In this document: positions 33,415 through 44,048 of the stretch, piece by piece
How positions within the stretch are numbered: position 1 is the first letter of the stretch
How the letters are laid out: the number at the start of each line of letters is the position of its first letter
NCBI GenBank assembly: GCA_049997955.1
Contig: JAEBDY010000005.1
Span: forward strand, 186,001 to 250,000
Length of the DNA: 64,000 bases
Reading direction: 5' to 3'
DNA from: Umezawaea sp049997955
GTDB taxonomy: Bacteria; Actinomycetota; Actinomycetes; Mycobacteriales; Pseudonocardiaceae
The notes under the pieces: model-generated
Seen by the model: only the letters and a program-made list of their open reading frames with translations
Told to the model about the DNA's origin: nothing
Database searches by the model: none
Position numbers and translations under genes: made by a program

Positions 33415-33957
33415 GTGGCTTTCATCATTGAGATGATTTTCCGAGACGCTGGCGACGTGCGCAGATCGATTCACGTGGCACATCGTGATTACTGGAAGCG
33501 CCTCGCCGATCAGGGTGTCCTGATCGGCGGCGGGTTGGTGGGCGACGGCTCCGCGGCGATGCTGCTGTGCCAAGCCTCGGACGAGCAGGCCGTACGCGAG
33601 CTCATCCGCGCCGACCCGTACATCAGGTCGCACGTGATCGCGGAACTCCGCGTTCGCCAGTGGCACGTCCTCATGGGCGTACCGCAGGTGGAACGTCCGG
33701 AGCCCGCGCTGGTGCGGCCGCGTGACGGGCAGGCGGTCGACGCGATCGACCACGACCCGCTCACGCCGCACGAACGGCGGATCGCGCTGATGATGTTGGA
33801 GGGCAAGACCAACCGGCAGATCGCCGAGCACTTCTCGGTGTCCACCCGCGCGGTCGAACTCCACATCACCCGCATCTACCGCAAACTGGAGATCGGTCGC
33901 CGCGCGCAGCTCGCCGCGGCGATGTCCTGGGGGCAGGGTCAACGGTCCTACCTGTAG
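33415..33957 (+). CDS. YciI-like domain fused to LuxR-type HTH regulator
   Basis: 180 residues. Residues 1-88 look like a YciI/YCII-related domain: IEMIFRDAGDVRR, AHRDYWKRLADQGVLIGGG (conserved His, Tyr/Trp) and DPYIRSHVI with the Asp-Pro. Residues about 115-172 are a GerE/LuxR HTH (LTPHERRIALMMLEGKTNRQIAEHFSVSTRAVELHITRIYRKLEI). There is no receiver domain, so the YciI part may sense a small ligand. GTG 33415 has GGGGA upstream. A strong terminator follows the stop. The combination is uncommon; the domain call for the N-terminal half is by motif and length. Confidence 0.8.
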   Translation: MAFIIEMIFRDAGDVRRSIHVAHRDYWKRLADQGVLIGGGLVGDGSAAMLLCQASDEQAVRELIRADPYIRSHVIAELRVRQWHVLMGVPQVERPEPALVRPRDGQAVDAIDHDPLTPHERRIALMMLEGKTNRQIAEHFSVSTRAVELHITRIYRKLEIGRRAQLAAAMSWGQGQRSYL

Positions 33958-33961
33958 GTCG

Positions 33962-33992
33962 ACGGCGCTCTCCGATCCCGGGAGGGCGCCGT
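33962..33992 (+). terminator. Rho-independent-type hairpin after the YciI-LuxR gene
   Basis: A 12-bp stem (33962-33973 with 33981-33992, one G-T pair) and 7-nt loop begin 5 bp after the stop codon and are followed by TTCGTCTATTT. This is a good actinomycete terminator. Confidence 0.75.
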
Positions 33993-34043
33993 TCGTCTAT
34001 TTGGCGTAGGTGTACGGACAGCGTGCGTCAATAGTTCTCCTCG

Positions 34044-34057
34044 GTGGGTCACGTCAC
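34044..34057 (+). promoter_or_regulatory. Second CRP-like half-site pair (GTG-N8-CAC)
   Basis: The 14-bp element GTGGGTCACGTCAC shares the GTG-N8-CAC core with the TGTGA-N6-TCAC site upstream of the preceding gene. It sits 75 bp before the solute-binding lipoprotein. The match is weak and short. Confidence 0.3.
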
Positions 34058-34131
34058 ATCTACCCCCACTTTTGCCATTTGAGATGAATAGACTGCTACC
34101 AGTAGGTAACTTCTTCTGCTGGGAGACCGTC

Positions 34132-35358
34132 TTGCGCCGTCATGTCCTGGCCGTGGTCCTCACGGCCGTCGTGGCCGCGTCTGGCTGCGGCACCACCGAG
34201 GAACCCTCCGTCAAAGCCGGTCCCGGCGTTACCGAGAACACGATCTCCCTCGGCGTCCTGACCGACATGTCCGGCCCGTTCGCGCCGACCGCGCTCGTCC
34301 GCATCAAGGGTTACGAGCTGTTCATCGGCGAACTCAACGCCCGCGGCGGCGTCTGCGGACGCAAGGTCGAGCTGACCACGAAGGACCACGGCTTCAACGT
34401 CCAGCGCGCGCTCGACGGCTACTTCGAGCTCGAACCCAAGGTGCTCGGCTTCCTCGACCTCACGGGTACCGCGATGACCGCCGCCATCGCGCCGGACCTC
34501 ATCCAGACCCGCGCGCTGGCGGCCCCGGTCTCCTGGTCGGCCGCGCTGCTGGGCAACCCGCACATGATGATCGTCGGCGGCACGTACGACATCGACGTGA
34601 TGAACGGCCTCGACCACTACAAGCGCAACGGGGTCATCGCCGACGGCGACACCATCGGGCACGTGCACGTCGAGGGCGACTACGGCACCAACGCGCTGGA
34701 GGGCAGCACGTTCGCCGCCCAGCAGTGGGGTCTGACCCTGGTGGACGAGTCCATCCCGGAGACCGCCAAGGACCTGAGCGCCCAGATCGCCGCCCTCAAG
34801 GCGGCCGGGGCCAAGGCCGTCGTGCTCAGCACGAGCCCGGGGCAGACGGCGCTGGCCGTCGCCGCCGCGGCCGGCCTGGGCTGGAAGGTCCCGTTCCTGG
34901 TCAACGTCGCGGGCTTCGACCCGGCGATCCTCAAGTCGCTCGCCGCCGAGGCCGTGATGAAGCAGGTGCAGGTCGTCTCGCCCATCGCGCCCTACGGCGC
35001 GGACGCCGCCGGACCGCAGGCCGTGGCCAAGGCGTTCGAGGCCCGCTACCCCGACGTGGAGGCGAACGGCGCGGTGAACCACGGCTACGCGGTCGCCATG
35101 GCGTTCGCGGCCGTGCTGGAGAAGGCCTGCGCCGACAAGGACCTGACCCGCGACGGCGTGCTGCGGGCGTTCCAGGACACCAACGGCGTCGAGACCAGCG
35201 GCCTCACCGGCCAGTTGCGGTTCTCCATCGCGGGCAGGCCGTCGGCGACGCAGTCGTACGTGGCCCACCCCGACGACCAGGTCAAGGGCGGTCTCGCGGT
35301 GACCGAGAAGCTGTTCGAGTCCGAACTCGTGAAGGCCAAGGGCACCCGCGCCAAGTAG
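34132..35358 (+). CDS. Branched-chain-amino-acid-type ABC solute-binding lipoprotein (orphan)
   Basis: 408 residues. A short signal ends in a lipobox (VLTAVVAASGC), so the mature protein is lipid-anchored outside the membrane. The rest is a Peripla_BP_6 (LivJ-type) domain: ISLGVLTDMSGPFAPTA, INARGGVCGRKVEL-like segment and VEGDYGTNALEGS. TTG 34132 with GGGAG seven bases upstream gives a classic n-region (RRHVLAVVL); ATG 34084 would add 16 odd residues. No permease or ATPase genes are adjacent, so it either uses components elsewhere or serves as a sensor. It lies next to the YciI-LuxR regulator. Confidence 0.83.
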   Translation: MRRHVLAVVLTAVVAASGCGTTEEPSVKAGPGVTENTISLGVLTDMSGPFAPTALVRIKGYELFIGELNARGGVCGRKVELTTKDHGFNVQRALDGYFELEPKVLGFLDLTGTAMTAAIAPDLIQTRALAAPVSWSAALLGNPHMMIVGGTYDIDVMNGLDHYKRNGVIADGDTIGHVHVEGDYGTNALEGSTFAAQQWGLTLVDESIPETAKDLSAQIAALKAAGAKAVVLSTSPGQTALAVAAAAGLGWKVPFLVNVAGFDPAILKSLAAEAVMKQVQVVSPIAPYGADAAGPQAVAKAFEARYPDVEANGAVNHGYAVAMAFAAVLEKACADKDLTRDGVLRAFQDTNGVETSGLTGQLRFSIAGRPSATQSYVAHPDDQVKGGLAVTEKLFESELVKAKGTRAK

Positions 35359-35479
35359 CCGGTGCGGTCCACCGCACTGGTCGTGGACCGTCCGGATCAG
35401 CGCGCCGTAGCCGTCGCCCGCCCGCGTGGGACCGGGCACCCGGCGGAACGCGAAGTGAGGCCACGTCGGTAGGTCGGGT

Positions 35480-35671
35480 CACCATTTTTTCGAGCAGGGC
35501 GGTGACGAAGTCCCTGCCCTGCTCGAAAAAATCGAGGCACGAACCGCCGACTTGGAGCGGCCGAGCCTGCCGTCCGCGGAGCAGCGGCCACGCCACGGAC
35601 CAGCCCGCGTCGGCGAGGACGTCGGCCGCCACCAACCCGTTCGGGCCGGATCCGACGACCACCGCGTCCAC
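35480..35671 (-). pseudogene. Remnant of a phytoene-desaturase-like NAD(P)/FAD oxidoreductase
   Basis: From GTG 35671 (GGGGAC ribosome site) the first 25 residues read MDAVVVGSGPNGLVAADVLA plus DAGWSV, a textbook FAD-binding beta-alpha-beta start (GxGxxGLxAAxxLAxAG) of the phytoene dehydrogenase/amine oxidase group. After that the similarity stops and the frame runs on without the expected E-x6-GG continuation, through the inverted repeat. A full gene would need about 500 codons. The 3' limit of the remnant is arbitrary. A deletion or rearrangement is inferred. Confidence 0.6.
35484..35532. repeat. Perfect 17-bp inverted repeat with T/A-tracts at its ends
   Basis: The arm at 35484-35500 (ATTTTTTCGAGCAGGGC) is exactly complementary to 35516-35532, with a 15-bp loop. 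The T6/A6 ends would act as U-tracts in both directions. It could be a bidirectional terminator for the convergent flanking genes, or a scar of a mobile element. It lies inside the oxidoreductase remnant. Confidence 0.7.
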
Positions 35672-35721
35672 GTCGTCCCCACCGGGGACGGGCTGGTCCG
35701 TGCTGCCTCCCGGGAGTCGGC

Positions 35722-38061
<2,340 letters not shown>

Positions 38062-38291
38062 GGTCAGGCATTGTGCCCGGCCTCACGCCCCCGCGGTCGG
38101 TCGGGTGCCGCGATCCGACCGCCGATCCGCTGCTCCGTTGGGAGTAGCGGGAGCGGCCGTCGGGCGCCACCGGTCGGGAGGTCGTCGAATTCCACCCGAA
38201 CGGTGCTCGGCGGCCGCGCCCGCCGTGTCGTCGCCCGCGACCGGCGGCGGGGGACGGGCCTCCGGGATACCGTGCTCGCCGGAGGTGTGCC

Positions 38292-39098
38292 ATGCGAGCC
38301 GGGATCGTGCTGCCGTTCTTCGACGCGTCCGACGTCGCCGAGGCGGCCGTGCTGGCGGAGGCGCACGGCTGGGACGGCGTGTTCCTCGCCGAAGCCGTGT
38401 GGGGCGTGGACGCGTGGGTCTCGCTGACCGCGGCGGCCATGTGCACCAAGCGGATCCGGCTCGGCACGATGCTCACCCCGTTGGCGCGCTTCAAGCCGTG
38501 GGACGTGGCGTCGAAGGCGGGCACCCTCGACCGGCTGTCCGGCGGGCGCGTGCAGCTCGCCGTCGGGCTCGGCGCGCTGCACCCCGGCTGGACCGCGTTC
38601 GAGCCGGACACCGGCCGCCGGGAACGGGCGCTGCTGGTCGACGAGGGCTTGGCGGTCTACGACGGGCTGATGCGCGGCCAGCCGTTCTCGTTCGACGGGC
38701 AGCGGTACACCGTGCGGGAGACGGATTTCTTCCCGCCGCCGCCGACCGTGCAGCGCCCGCGGGTGCCGGTGTGGGTCGTCGGCGCGCACCCCGGCCGGAC
38801 GTCGCTGGACCGCGCCGTGCGCTGGGACGGCCTGGTGCCCAACGTGCTCGGCCCCGGCGGGGCGCGCGGTCCCGGCTCGGCCGCGGAACTCGCCGAGGTC
38901 GTCGGCGCGGCACGGGAGCTCCGCGCCGGTCTCGGCCTGCCGTGGGAGGGCTACGACGTGGTCGCCGAGGGCGTCACGGCACCGGGCGACCCGGTGCGGG
39001 AGTGGGAGGAAGCGGGCGCCACCTGGTGGATCGAGTCCAACTGGGACACCACCCCCGAAGCCGTGCGCCGTCGCGTCACCGCCGGACCGCCGTCGTGA
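38292..39098 (+). CDS. LLM-class flavin-dependent oxidoreductase
   Basis: 268-residue luciferase-like monooxygenase fold using FMN or F420. Visible are AEAHGWDGVFLAE, TKRIRLGTMLTPLARFKPWDVASKAGTLDRLSGGRVQLAVGLG (family signature) and PRVPVWVVGAHPGRTSLDRAVRWDGLVP near the C-terminus. It is shorter than the usual 300-350 residues but complete at both ends. ATG 38292 has GGAGGTGTGCC upstream. The stop overlaps the GTG of the patatin gene (39095-39098), so the two are coupled. The substrate is unknown. Confidence 0.87.
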   Translation: MRAGIVLPFFDASDVAEAAVLAEAHGWDGVFLAEAVWGVDAWVSLTAAAMCTKRIRLGTMLTPLARFKPWDVASKAGTLDRLSGGRVQLAVGLGALHPGWTAFEPDTGRRERALLVDEGLAVYDGLMRGQPFSFDGQRYTVRETDFFPPPPTVQRPRVPVWVVGAHPGRTSLDRAVRWDGLVPNVLGPGGARGPGSAAELAEVVGAARELRAGLGLPWEGYDVVAEGVTAPGDPVREWEEAGATWWIESNWDTTPEAVRRRVTAGPPS

Positions 39099-39967
39099 TC
39101 TCGCTGCCCGGCCCCGTCGGCTTCGTGCTCGGTGGCGGCGGCAGCCTCGGCGCGGGCCAGGTGGGCATGCTGCGCGCGCTGGCCGAGCACGACATCGCCC
39201 CCGACCTCGTGGTCGGCACGTCCGTCGGCTCGGTCAACGGCTCCCTGCTCGCGCTGGACCCCGACAAGGCCCCCGAGCGGCTCGCGCTGATCTGGGAGCA
39301 CATGACCCGCCAGCGGGTGTTCCCCGGCGGGCCGATCGCCCAGCTGCGGACGTTGCGCGCCCACAAGAAGTTCCTGTTCCCCAACACCGGGCTCGCGACC
39401 GTCGTCGAGCAGGGGCTGGGCGGCGTCGACGACTTCGCGGACCTCCGCCTCCCGTTCGGCGCGGTCGCCGTCGACTCGATGACCGGCCAGCCGGTGCTCA
39501 TCCGCACCGGCGAACTCGTCCCCGCGATCCTGGCCAGCAGCGCCATCCCCGGCGTCTACCCGCCCGTCCACCTGGACGGCCGAGTCCTCTACGACGGCGG
39601 CGTGCTGGCCAACGTGCCGATCCGCCAAGCCCTCGCGATGGGCGCGAAGTCGTTGGTGGTGCTGGACTGCGCGTTCCCCGGCCACCTGCCCACCGTCCCG
39701 GAGACCCTCGCCGAGACGCTGCTGTTCTGGGCCACCCTCAGCATGCGCAACCAGGCCGTCCTGGAGGTCGAGCTGGCCTCCGCCGACGTCCCGGTGCTGT
39801 ACCTGCCGGGGCCGCCGGTCCAGCCCGTGACACCGCTGGACTTCAGCCACACGGCCGAGCTGATCGCCAGCTCGTACACCGCGTCGACCGCGTTCCTGGA
39901 CACCGTGCGGGTCGACGGGCCGGGCCTGTACGGCAATCCCGGCGGCCCGCCGGTGGAGACGGTCTAG
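39095..39967 (+). CDS. Patatin-like phospholipase
   Basis: 290 residues. Patatin fold with the oxyanion motif GGGGSLGAGQ, nucleophile elbow GTSVGS (Ser43) and the catalytic Asp in YDGGVLANVP (Asp167), so the Ser-Asp dyad is intact. No signal peptide is seen, so it acts in the cytosol or at the inner face of the membrane as a lipid acyl hydrolase. The start GTG 39095 overlaps the upstream stop; a long open frame upstream is noise. Confidence 0.88.
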   Translation: MISLPGPVGFVLGGGGSLGAGQVGMLRALAEHDIAPDLVVGTSVGSVNGSLLALDPDKAPERLALIWEHMTRQRVFPGGPIAQLRTLRAHKKFLFPNTGLATVVEQGLGGVDDFADLRLPFGAVAVDSMTGQPVLIRTGELVPAILASSAIPGVYPPVHLDGRVLYDGGVLANVPIRQALAMGAKSLVVLDCAFPGHLPTVPETLAETLLFWATLSMRNQAVLEVELASADVPVLYLPGPPVQPVTPLDFSHTAELIASSYTASTAFLDTVRVDGPGLYGNPGGPPVETV

Positions 39968-40046
39968 ACCGGAAACCGTTGGCACACCTCGACGCGGGTC
40001 GTCCTGGGGTAGCGTCGTCGCCTCGACCCGACGTCTGGTGAGGTCA

Positions 40047-40961
40047 ATGGCAATCGAAATCGACACCACGATCCGGCACGTCCTGGAGCGGGCCTGCCCA
40101 GGGCTGCGCGTCGAATCGGTGCGCCCGCTCGACGCGGGCTACACGAGCAAGCAGTGGATCGCCGACACGGACGACGGCAGGCTGCTGGTCAAGGTGCCGC
40201 AGCGCGACCGCGATCCCGAGCACCTGCGCCGACTCGTCGCCTCCACGCGGGTGGCGGCCGAGCACGGCATCCCGGTGGTGCGCTTCCGGGCGCTGGTGGA
40301 GCACGACCCGGCCGTCGGCGGGCCGGTGCTCGTCCAGGAGTTCGAGGAGGGCGACGCGGCGGGGGACGTGTGGGAGTCCCTCGACGAGGAGCGGCGGAAG
40401 GCGCTGGTCCGGGACCTCGGGGACGTCGTCGGGCGGGTGCACGCCATCAAGGGGTCCTGGTTCGGCGACGTCCAGGGTGGTGGCCGGGCGCCGACGCTGC
40501 GGGAGTCGGTCGACGCGGAGGTGGAGGCGCTGCTCCGCGACGCCGACACCGACGCGCTCGGGGACGGCGTCCAGGCCGCGGTGGCGGCGGCGGTGTCGCG
40601 GCTGGACGATTCGTCGAGCACCCCGGCCCTGACGCACGGAGACCTGTGGCTGCCGAACGTCCTGGTGCGCGACGGGCGGATCACCTGCCTGCTCGACTTC
40701 GAGCACGCGTCCTACGCGGACCGGTTCCGCGACTTCGGCAAGCTCGACGAGCACGTCTTCGACGGGTTCCCGGCGGGCCGCGGCGTGTTCCTCGACTCCT
40801 ACGCCGCCGCGTGCCCGCTGCCGGACGACTGGGACCGGCGCGTCGACCTCGCGCACGTGCTGCACGCGCTGACCATGCACGTCTACTTCCTGCGCTGGTC
40901 CCCGCAGTGGGCGCCGCAGTACGCCCGGCAGGTGGGGGAATGGCTCGCGCGCACCTCGTGA
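40047..40961 (+). CDS. Aminoglycoside-phosphotransferase-family kinase
   Basis: 304 residues with a protein-kinase-like fold. ATP-site Lys in DGRLLVKVPQ, catalytic loop LTHGDLWLPNVLV (HGDxxxxN) and metal-binding LLDFEHASYADRFRDFGKL are all present, so it should be active. ATG 40047 has GGTGAGGT just upstream; GTG 40038 is an alternative. Relatives phosphorylate aminoglycosides, macrolides, choline or sugars; nothing nearby identifies the substrate, and a resistance role cannot be claimed. Confidence 0.84.
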   Translation: MAIEIDTTIRHVLERACPGLRVESVRPLDAGYTSKQWIADTDDGRLLVKVPQRDRDPEHLRRLVASTRVAAEHGIPVVRFRALVEHDPAVGGPVLVQEFEEGDAAGDVWESLDEERRKALVRDLGDVVGRVHAIKGSWFGDVQGGGRAPTLRESVDAEVEALLRDADTDALGDGVQAAVAAAVSRLDDSSSTPALTHGDLWLPNVLVRDGRITCLLDFEHASYADRFRDFGKLDEHVFDGFPAGRGVFLDSYAAACPLPDDWDRRVDLAHVLHALTMHVYFLRWSPQWAPQYARQVGEWLARTS

Positions 40962-40993
40962 GCACGGCTCGCGGCGGGCCCGGTCACCTTCGA

Positions 40994-41033
40994 CTACCGG
41001 TTGGTAGCTTCACCCGACATACTGGTCGGTATG
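40994..41033. promoter_or_regulatory. Two operator-like inverted repeats at the start of the hydrolase gene
   Basis: CTACC-N4-GGTAG (40994-41007) and CATAC-N6-GTATG (41018-41033) lie in the 69-bp gap; the second includes the ATG start codon (41031-41033). Both share an ACYGGT-type centre, as in many TetR-family operators. No regulator gene is adjacent. Confidence 0.4.
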
Positions 41034-41939
41034 ACTGCGATGAGCGTGGCGAACTGGGGTGGGACCAGCCGGTACGCCGATCTCGACGGCGACGTGCACT
41101 ACGTCGACTTCGGCGGTCCGGACGATCCGGACGCGCCGACGATCGTGCTGGTGCACGGGCTCGGCGGGTCGCACCTGAACTGGTGCCTGCTCGCGCCCCG
41201 GCTGGTCGGGCACGCGCACGTGGTGGCCGTGGACCTGGCCGGGTTCGGGTTGACCCACCCCGAGGGGCGGCGCACGACGGTCGCGGCGAACGCGCGGCTG
41301 CTGGACCGGTTCCTGCGCGAGGTCGTCGGGAAGCCGGTCGTGCTGGTCGGCAACTCGATGGGCGGGATGATCTCGATCCTCCAGACCGCGGCGAACCCGG
41401 ACACGGTGACCGCGCTGGCGCTGGTCGACCCGGCGCTGCCGCTGGTCTTCGGCATGCGCCCGGACCCGCTGGTGATGTCGACGTTCTTCCTCTACGCCCT
41501 GCCGGGCCTGGGGGAGCGGGTGCTGGCGAAGGCACGGCAGGGCCAGACGCCGCGCCAGCAGGTGAAGCAGGTGATGAACCTGGTGTGCGCGGACTCGGAG
41601 GCCGTGCCCGAGGAGCTGATCCTCGCCTCGATGAGCCTGATCGAGCAGCGCGCCGAGGTGCCCGGCCTGGACGGGGCGTTCCTGGCGGCCGCCAAGTCCA
41701 TCGTCTTCGTCAACGCCCGCCGCGGCGGCTACTGGCGGGCGATGAAGAACATCGGGGTCCCGGTGTTCCTGATGACCGGCGACAAGGACCGGCTGGTCCC
41801 CGTCGCGTCGGCGAGGGCGACGGCCGCCCGCAACCCCGGCTGGCGGTTCGACGTGTTCGAAGGCGTCGGGCACGTGCCGCAGATCGAGGTCCCCGACGTC
41901 GTCGCGGACCGGCTGCTGGACTGGCTGGGCTCACGCTGA
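41031..41939 (+). CDS. Alpha/beta-fold hydrolase
   Basis: 302 residues. Oxyanion motif VLVHGLGGSHLNW, nucleophile elbow LVGNSMGGM, acidic residue in TGDKDRLVP and His in GVGHVPQIE form a full catalytic triad. No signal peptide is seen. ATG 41031 was chosen because it gives the usual N-terminus, though the start lies inside an inverted repeat and has no clear ribosome site, so leaderless translation is possible. Its 3' end overlaps the convergent LmeA-type gene by 9 bp. Confidence 0.87.
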   Translation: MTAMSVANWGGTSRYADLDGDVHYVDFGGPDDPDAPTIVLVHGLGGSHLNWCLLAPRLVGHAHVVAVDLAGFGLTHPEGRRTTVAANARLLDRFLREVVGKPVVLVGNSMGGMISILQTAANPDTVTALALVDPALPLVFGMRPDPLVMSTFFLYALPGLGERVLAKARQGQTPRQQVKQVMNLVCADSEAVPEELILASMSLIEQRAEVPGLDGAFLAAAKSIVFVNARRGGYWRAMKNIGVPVFLMTGDKDRLVPVASARATAARNPGWRFDVFEGVGHVPQIEVPDVVADRLLDWLGSR

Positions 41940-42500
41940 GCGCAGCAGCCGCACCAGCTTGCCGAGCGGCACCCGTTCCCGCCACCGCTCCGACCGGGCC
42001 GTGACCACGACCTCGCCGGGTCCGGTCGCGACCCCGGTGAGCCGCAGGCCGCCGGGCAGGTCGGGCACCGGGACCTGCTTGCGCAGCGGCAGGAACCCGG
42101 TGCGGACCCACAGCTCGCCGTCCTCCACGGACGGCACCAGCGGCACCGGCCCCCACCGGAGCACGCCGTCCGCGTCGATGTCGAGCCGCCCGACGTCCTG
42201 CCGACCCAGGACGAGCTCGACCTCCACGGGGGAGGCGACCAGCGTCGGACCGGGGTTGACGTGCACGTTCGTGCAGGTCACGGCCAGTCGTCGCGCGGTG
42301 CGCCCGGCCCACTCGACGTCCTCCACGACGACGCGGACGTCGTCGAACTGGCCGAGCGCCATGCCGAGCGCGCCCAGCGTGCAGCCGACGTCGGCGACCG
42401 TCATCGTCGCGTCGGCCTCGCCGACGCGCACGGTCACCCGCCGGTCCGTCAGCGGGCGGGTCGCGAGCTGAAGGACCGACTGGACGAGGCCGGGGATCAC
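41931..42500 (-). CDS. LmeA/DUF2993-type phospholipid-binding protein
   Basis: 189 residues. The beta-rich pattern (VRVGEADATMTVADV, VRVVVEDVEWAGR, VTCTNVHVNPGP, SPVEVELVLGRQDVGRLDI, LRLTGVATGPGEVVVTA) is that of the DUF2993/LmeA family; LmeA of mycobacteria binds phospholipids and affects lipoglycan synthesis. No clear signal peptide is visible at this start. GTG 42500 overlaps the WS/DGAT stop by 4 bp, so the two are coupled, pointing to a lipid job. Confidence 0.75.
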   Translation of the reverse strand: MIPGLVQSVLQLATRPLTDRRVTVRVGEADATMTVADVGCTLGALGMALGQFDDVRVVVEDVEWAGRTARRLAVTCTNVHVNPGPTLVASPVEVELVLGRQDVGRLDIDADGVLRWGPVPLVPSVEDGELWVRTGFLPLRKQVPVPDLPGGLRLTGVATGPGEVVVTARSERWRERVPLGKLVRLLRSA

Positions 42501-43894
42501 TCCGCCGGGGTCGCCGCGACGGCCAGCAGCTCGTCGAAGCCCGAACGGATGCCGTCGGCCAGCACCTGCACGTCCGGCACGCCGTCGAAGTCCGCGTTGA
42601 TGCCGAAGGAGATCTGGTCGAGGTAGGAGAAGATGCCGATGGAGATCCGCATCGTGCTGGCGATCGGCACGTACGGGTAGATCTCCTTCAACGCCCGGCC
42701 GAGCATGAACAGCGGCACCCGCGGGCCCGGCACGTTCGTCGTCACGGTCTGCAGCAGCTGCTGCGGGAACCGCATCGCGGTGCGCGAGCCCAGCGCGAGC
42801 AGCGTCGGCGCGGCGAAGTTGCTCACCTTGGTCAGCACGTCCGCGCCCGCCGCCTGCCTGCTGCCCTTGAGGTCGTCCATCTGCTCGCGGATCGACGCCA
42901 GCCGCTCCAGCGGGTGCAGCGTGCTGACCGGCAGGTTCACCAGCACCGCGCTGACCCGGTTGTCCAGCCGGTCGTGCTCGTCCGCCGCGCGCATCGACAC
43001 CGGCACCATGGTCCGCACGACCTGGCCCTCGACCAGTTCACCGCGCTTGGCCAGCAGCTCCCGGAACCCGTGCGTGATCGCGGTCAGGATGATGTCGTTG
43101 ACCGTGCCGCCGGTCGTCCTGCGGATCGTCTTGACCTCCGCGAGGTCCGCCTTCGCCCACAGCCAGCGGCGGTGCGGCCCGATCGGGCCGTTCAGCGAGC
43201 CCGCGGCGGACGAGGTCAGCCGCTTCGCCGTGCTCGGCAGGCTGCCGAGGACCGCGCGGCCGATGTCCAGCAGCTCCGACCCGCTGCGCAGGCTCCTGGC
43301 GAACGCCGGGATCGCGCCCAGGTGCTTGACCGGCGTCCACACGGCGTCGCGCACGCCGTCCACCACGAGGTCGAGCTGCGACGGGCTGGGCCGCGGCTTC
43401 CACTGCTTCGGCTCCGGCAGCTCGGCCTTCTCGCGCCAGTCGAGCAGCAGCTGCATCAGGTCGGTGCCCGCCACGCCGTCGATCATGCAGTGGTGGACCT
43501 TGGAGATGATCGCCCAGCGGCCGTCCTCCAGGCCCTCGACGAGCCAGACCTCCCACAGCGGCTTGCTCAGGTCGAGCCGCTGCGCGAACAGCCTGCCCGC
43601 CAGGTTGCGCAGCTGGTCGTCGCCGCCGGGAGAGGGCACGGCCGTGTGGCGCACGTGGTAGAGGACCTGGAAGTGCTCGTCGTCGACCCAGACGGGGCGC
43701 CCGACGTGCAGCGGGAGGCTCTTCACCCGTTGCCGGTAGCGCGGCACGCTCTCCATCTTCGAGAGGAAGAGCCTGATCACGTCCCCGTAGGAAGGCGCGG
43801 GCCCCTCGAAGACCAGCACCGATCCGACGTGCATCGGCACGTTCTCGTCCTCGACGAAGTAGAAGCTTGCGTCCATCGCGCTCATCCGGTCCAC
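42497..43894 (-). CDS. Wax ester synthase/diacylglycerol acyltransferase (WS/DGAT)
   Basis: 465 residues. The active-site motif HHCMIDG (HHxxxDG, about residue 135) and C-terminal landmarks NVPGPRVPLFMLG and the YPYVP region place it in the bacterial bifunctional WS/DGAT family. These esterify acyl-CoA to diacylglycerol or fatty alcohols for storage lipid. The protein is soluble to peripheral with no membrane segment. It starts with GTG/ATG at 43894 (MDRMSAMDASFYFVEDE). It is followed by the LmeA gene with overlap, and a lipase-like gene lies divergently 154 bp away. Confidence 0.92.
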   Translation of the reverse strand: MDRMSAMDASFYFVEDENVPMHVGSVLVFEGPAPSYGDVIRLFLSKMESVPRYRQRVKSLPLHVGRPVWVDDEHFQVLYHVRHTAVPSPGGDDQLRNLAGRLFAQRLDLSKPLWEVWLVEGLEDGRWAIISKVHHCMIDGVAGTDLMQLLLDWREKAELPEPKQWKPRPSPSQLDLVVDGVRDAVWTPVKHLGAIPAFARSLRSGSELLDIGRAVLGSLPSTAKRLTSSAAGSLNGPIGPHRRWLWAKADLAEVKTIRRTTGGTVNDIILTAITHGFRELLAKRGELVEGQVVRTMVPVSMRAADEHDRLDNRVSAVLVNLPVSTLHPLERLASIREQMDDLKGSRQAAGADVLTKVSNFAAPTLLALGSRTAMRFPQQLLQTVTTNVPGPRVPLFMLGRALKEIYPYVPIASTMRISIGIFSYLDQISFGINADFDGVPDVQVLADGIRSGFDELLAVAATPAE

Positions 43895-44048
43895 AGCGCA
43901 GACCGTAGGACTCGCGGTCGGCCGCAGTCCAGGACCACAGGGGTGAGAGCGCGACCAACCGAGACCTTCTAGGGGTGGCGCAATTCACTTCCAGGAAACA
44001 TCATGGACACGTGCGGTAGTGGATCTGTCGACGGAACGGGGGATGGCG

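Larger units (their letters stand above)
35359..35721. other. Gap with a gene remnant and a long inverted repeat
   Basis: 363 bp between the solute-binding protein and tex (which read toward each other). It holds a leftward FAD-oxidoreductase remnant and a perfect 17-bp inverted repeat, listed separately. Nothing else is supported. Confidence 0.6.

Noticed and set aside
35282..35671. The whole 129-codon frame as an intact oxidoreductase
   Set aside because: Only the first 25 residues resemble the family, and the frame runs into the convergent solute-binding gene; treated as a remnant.
40047..40961. Antibiotic-resistance phosphotransferase
   Set aside because: Only general kinase motifs are present and no antibiotic biosynthesis or resistance genes are adjacent.
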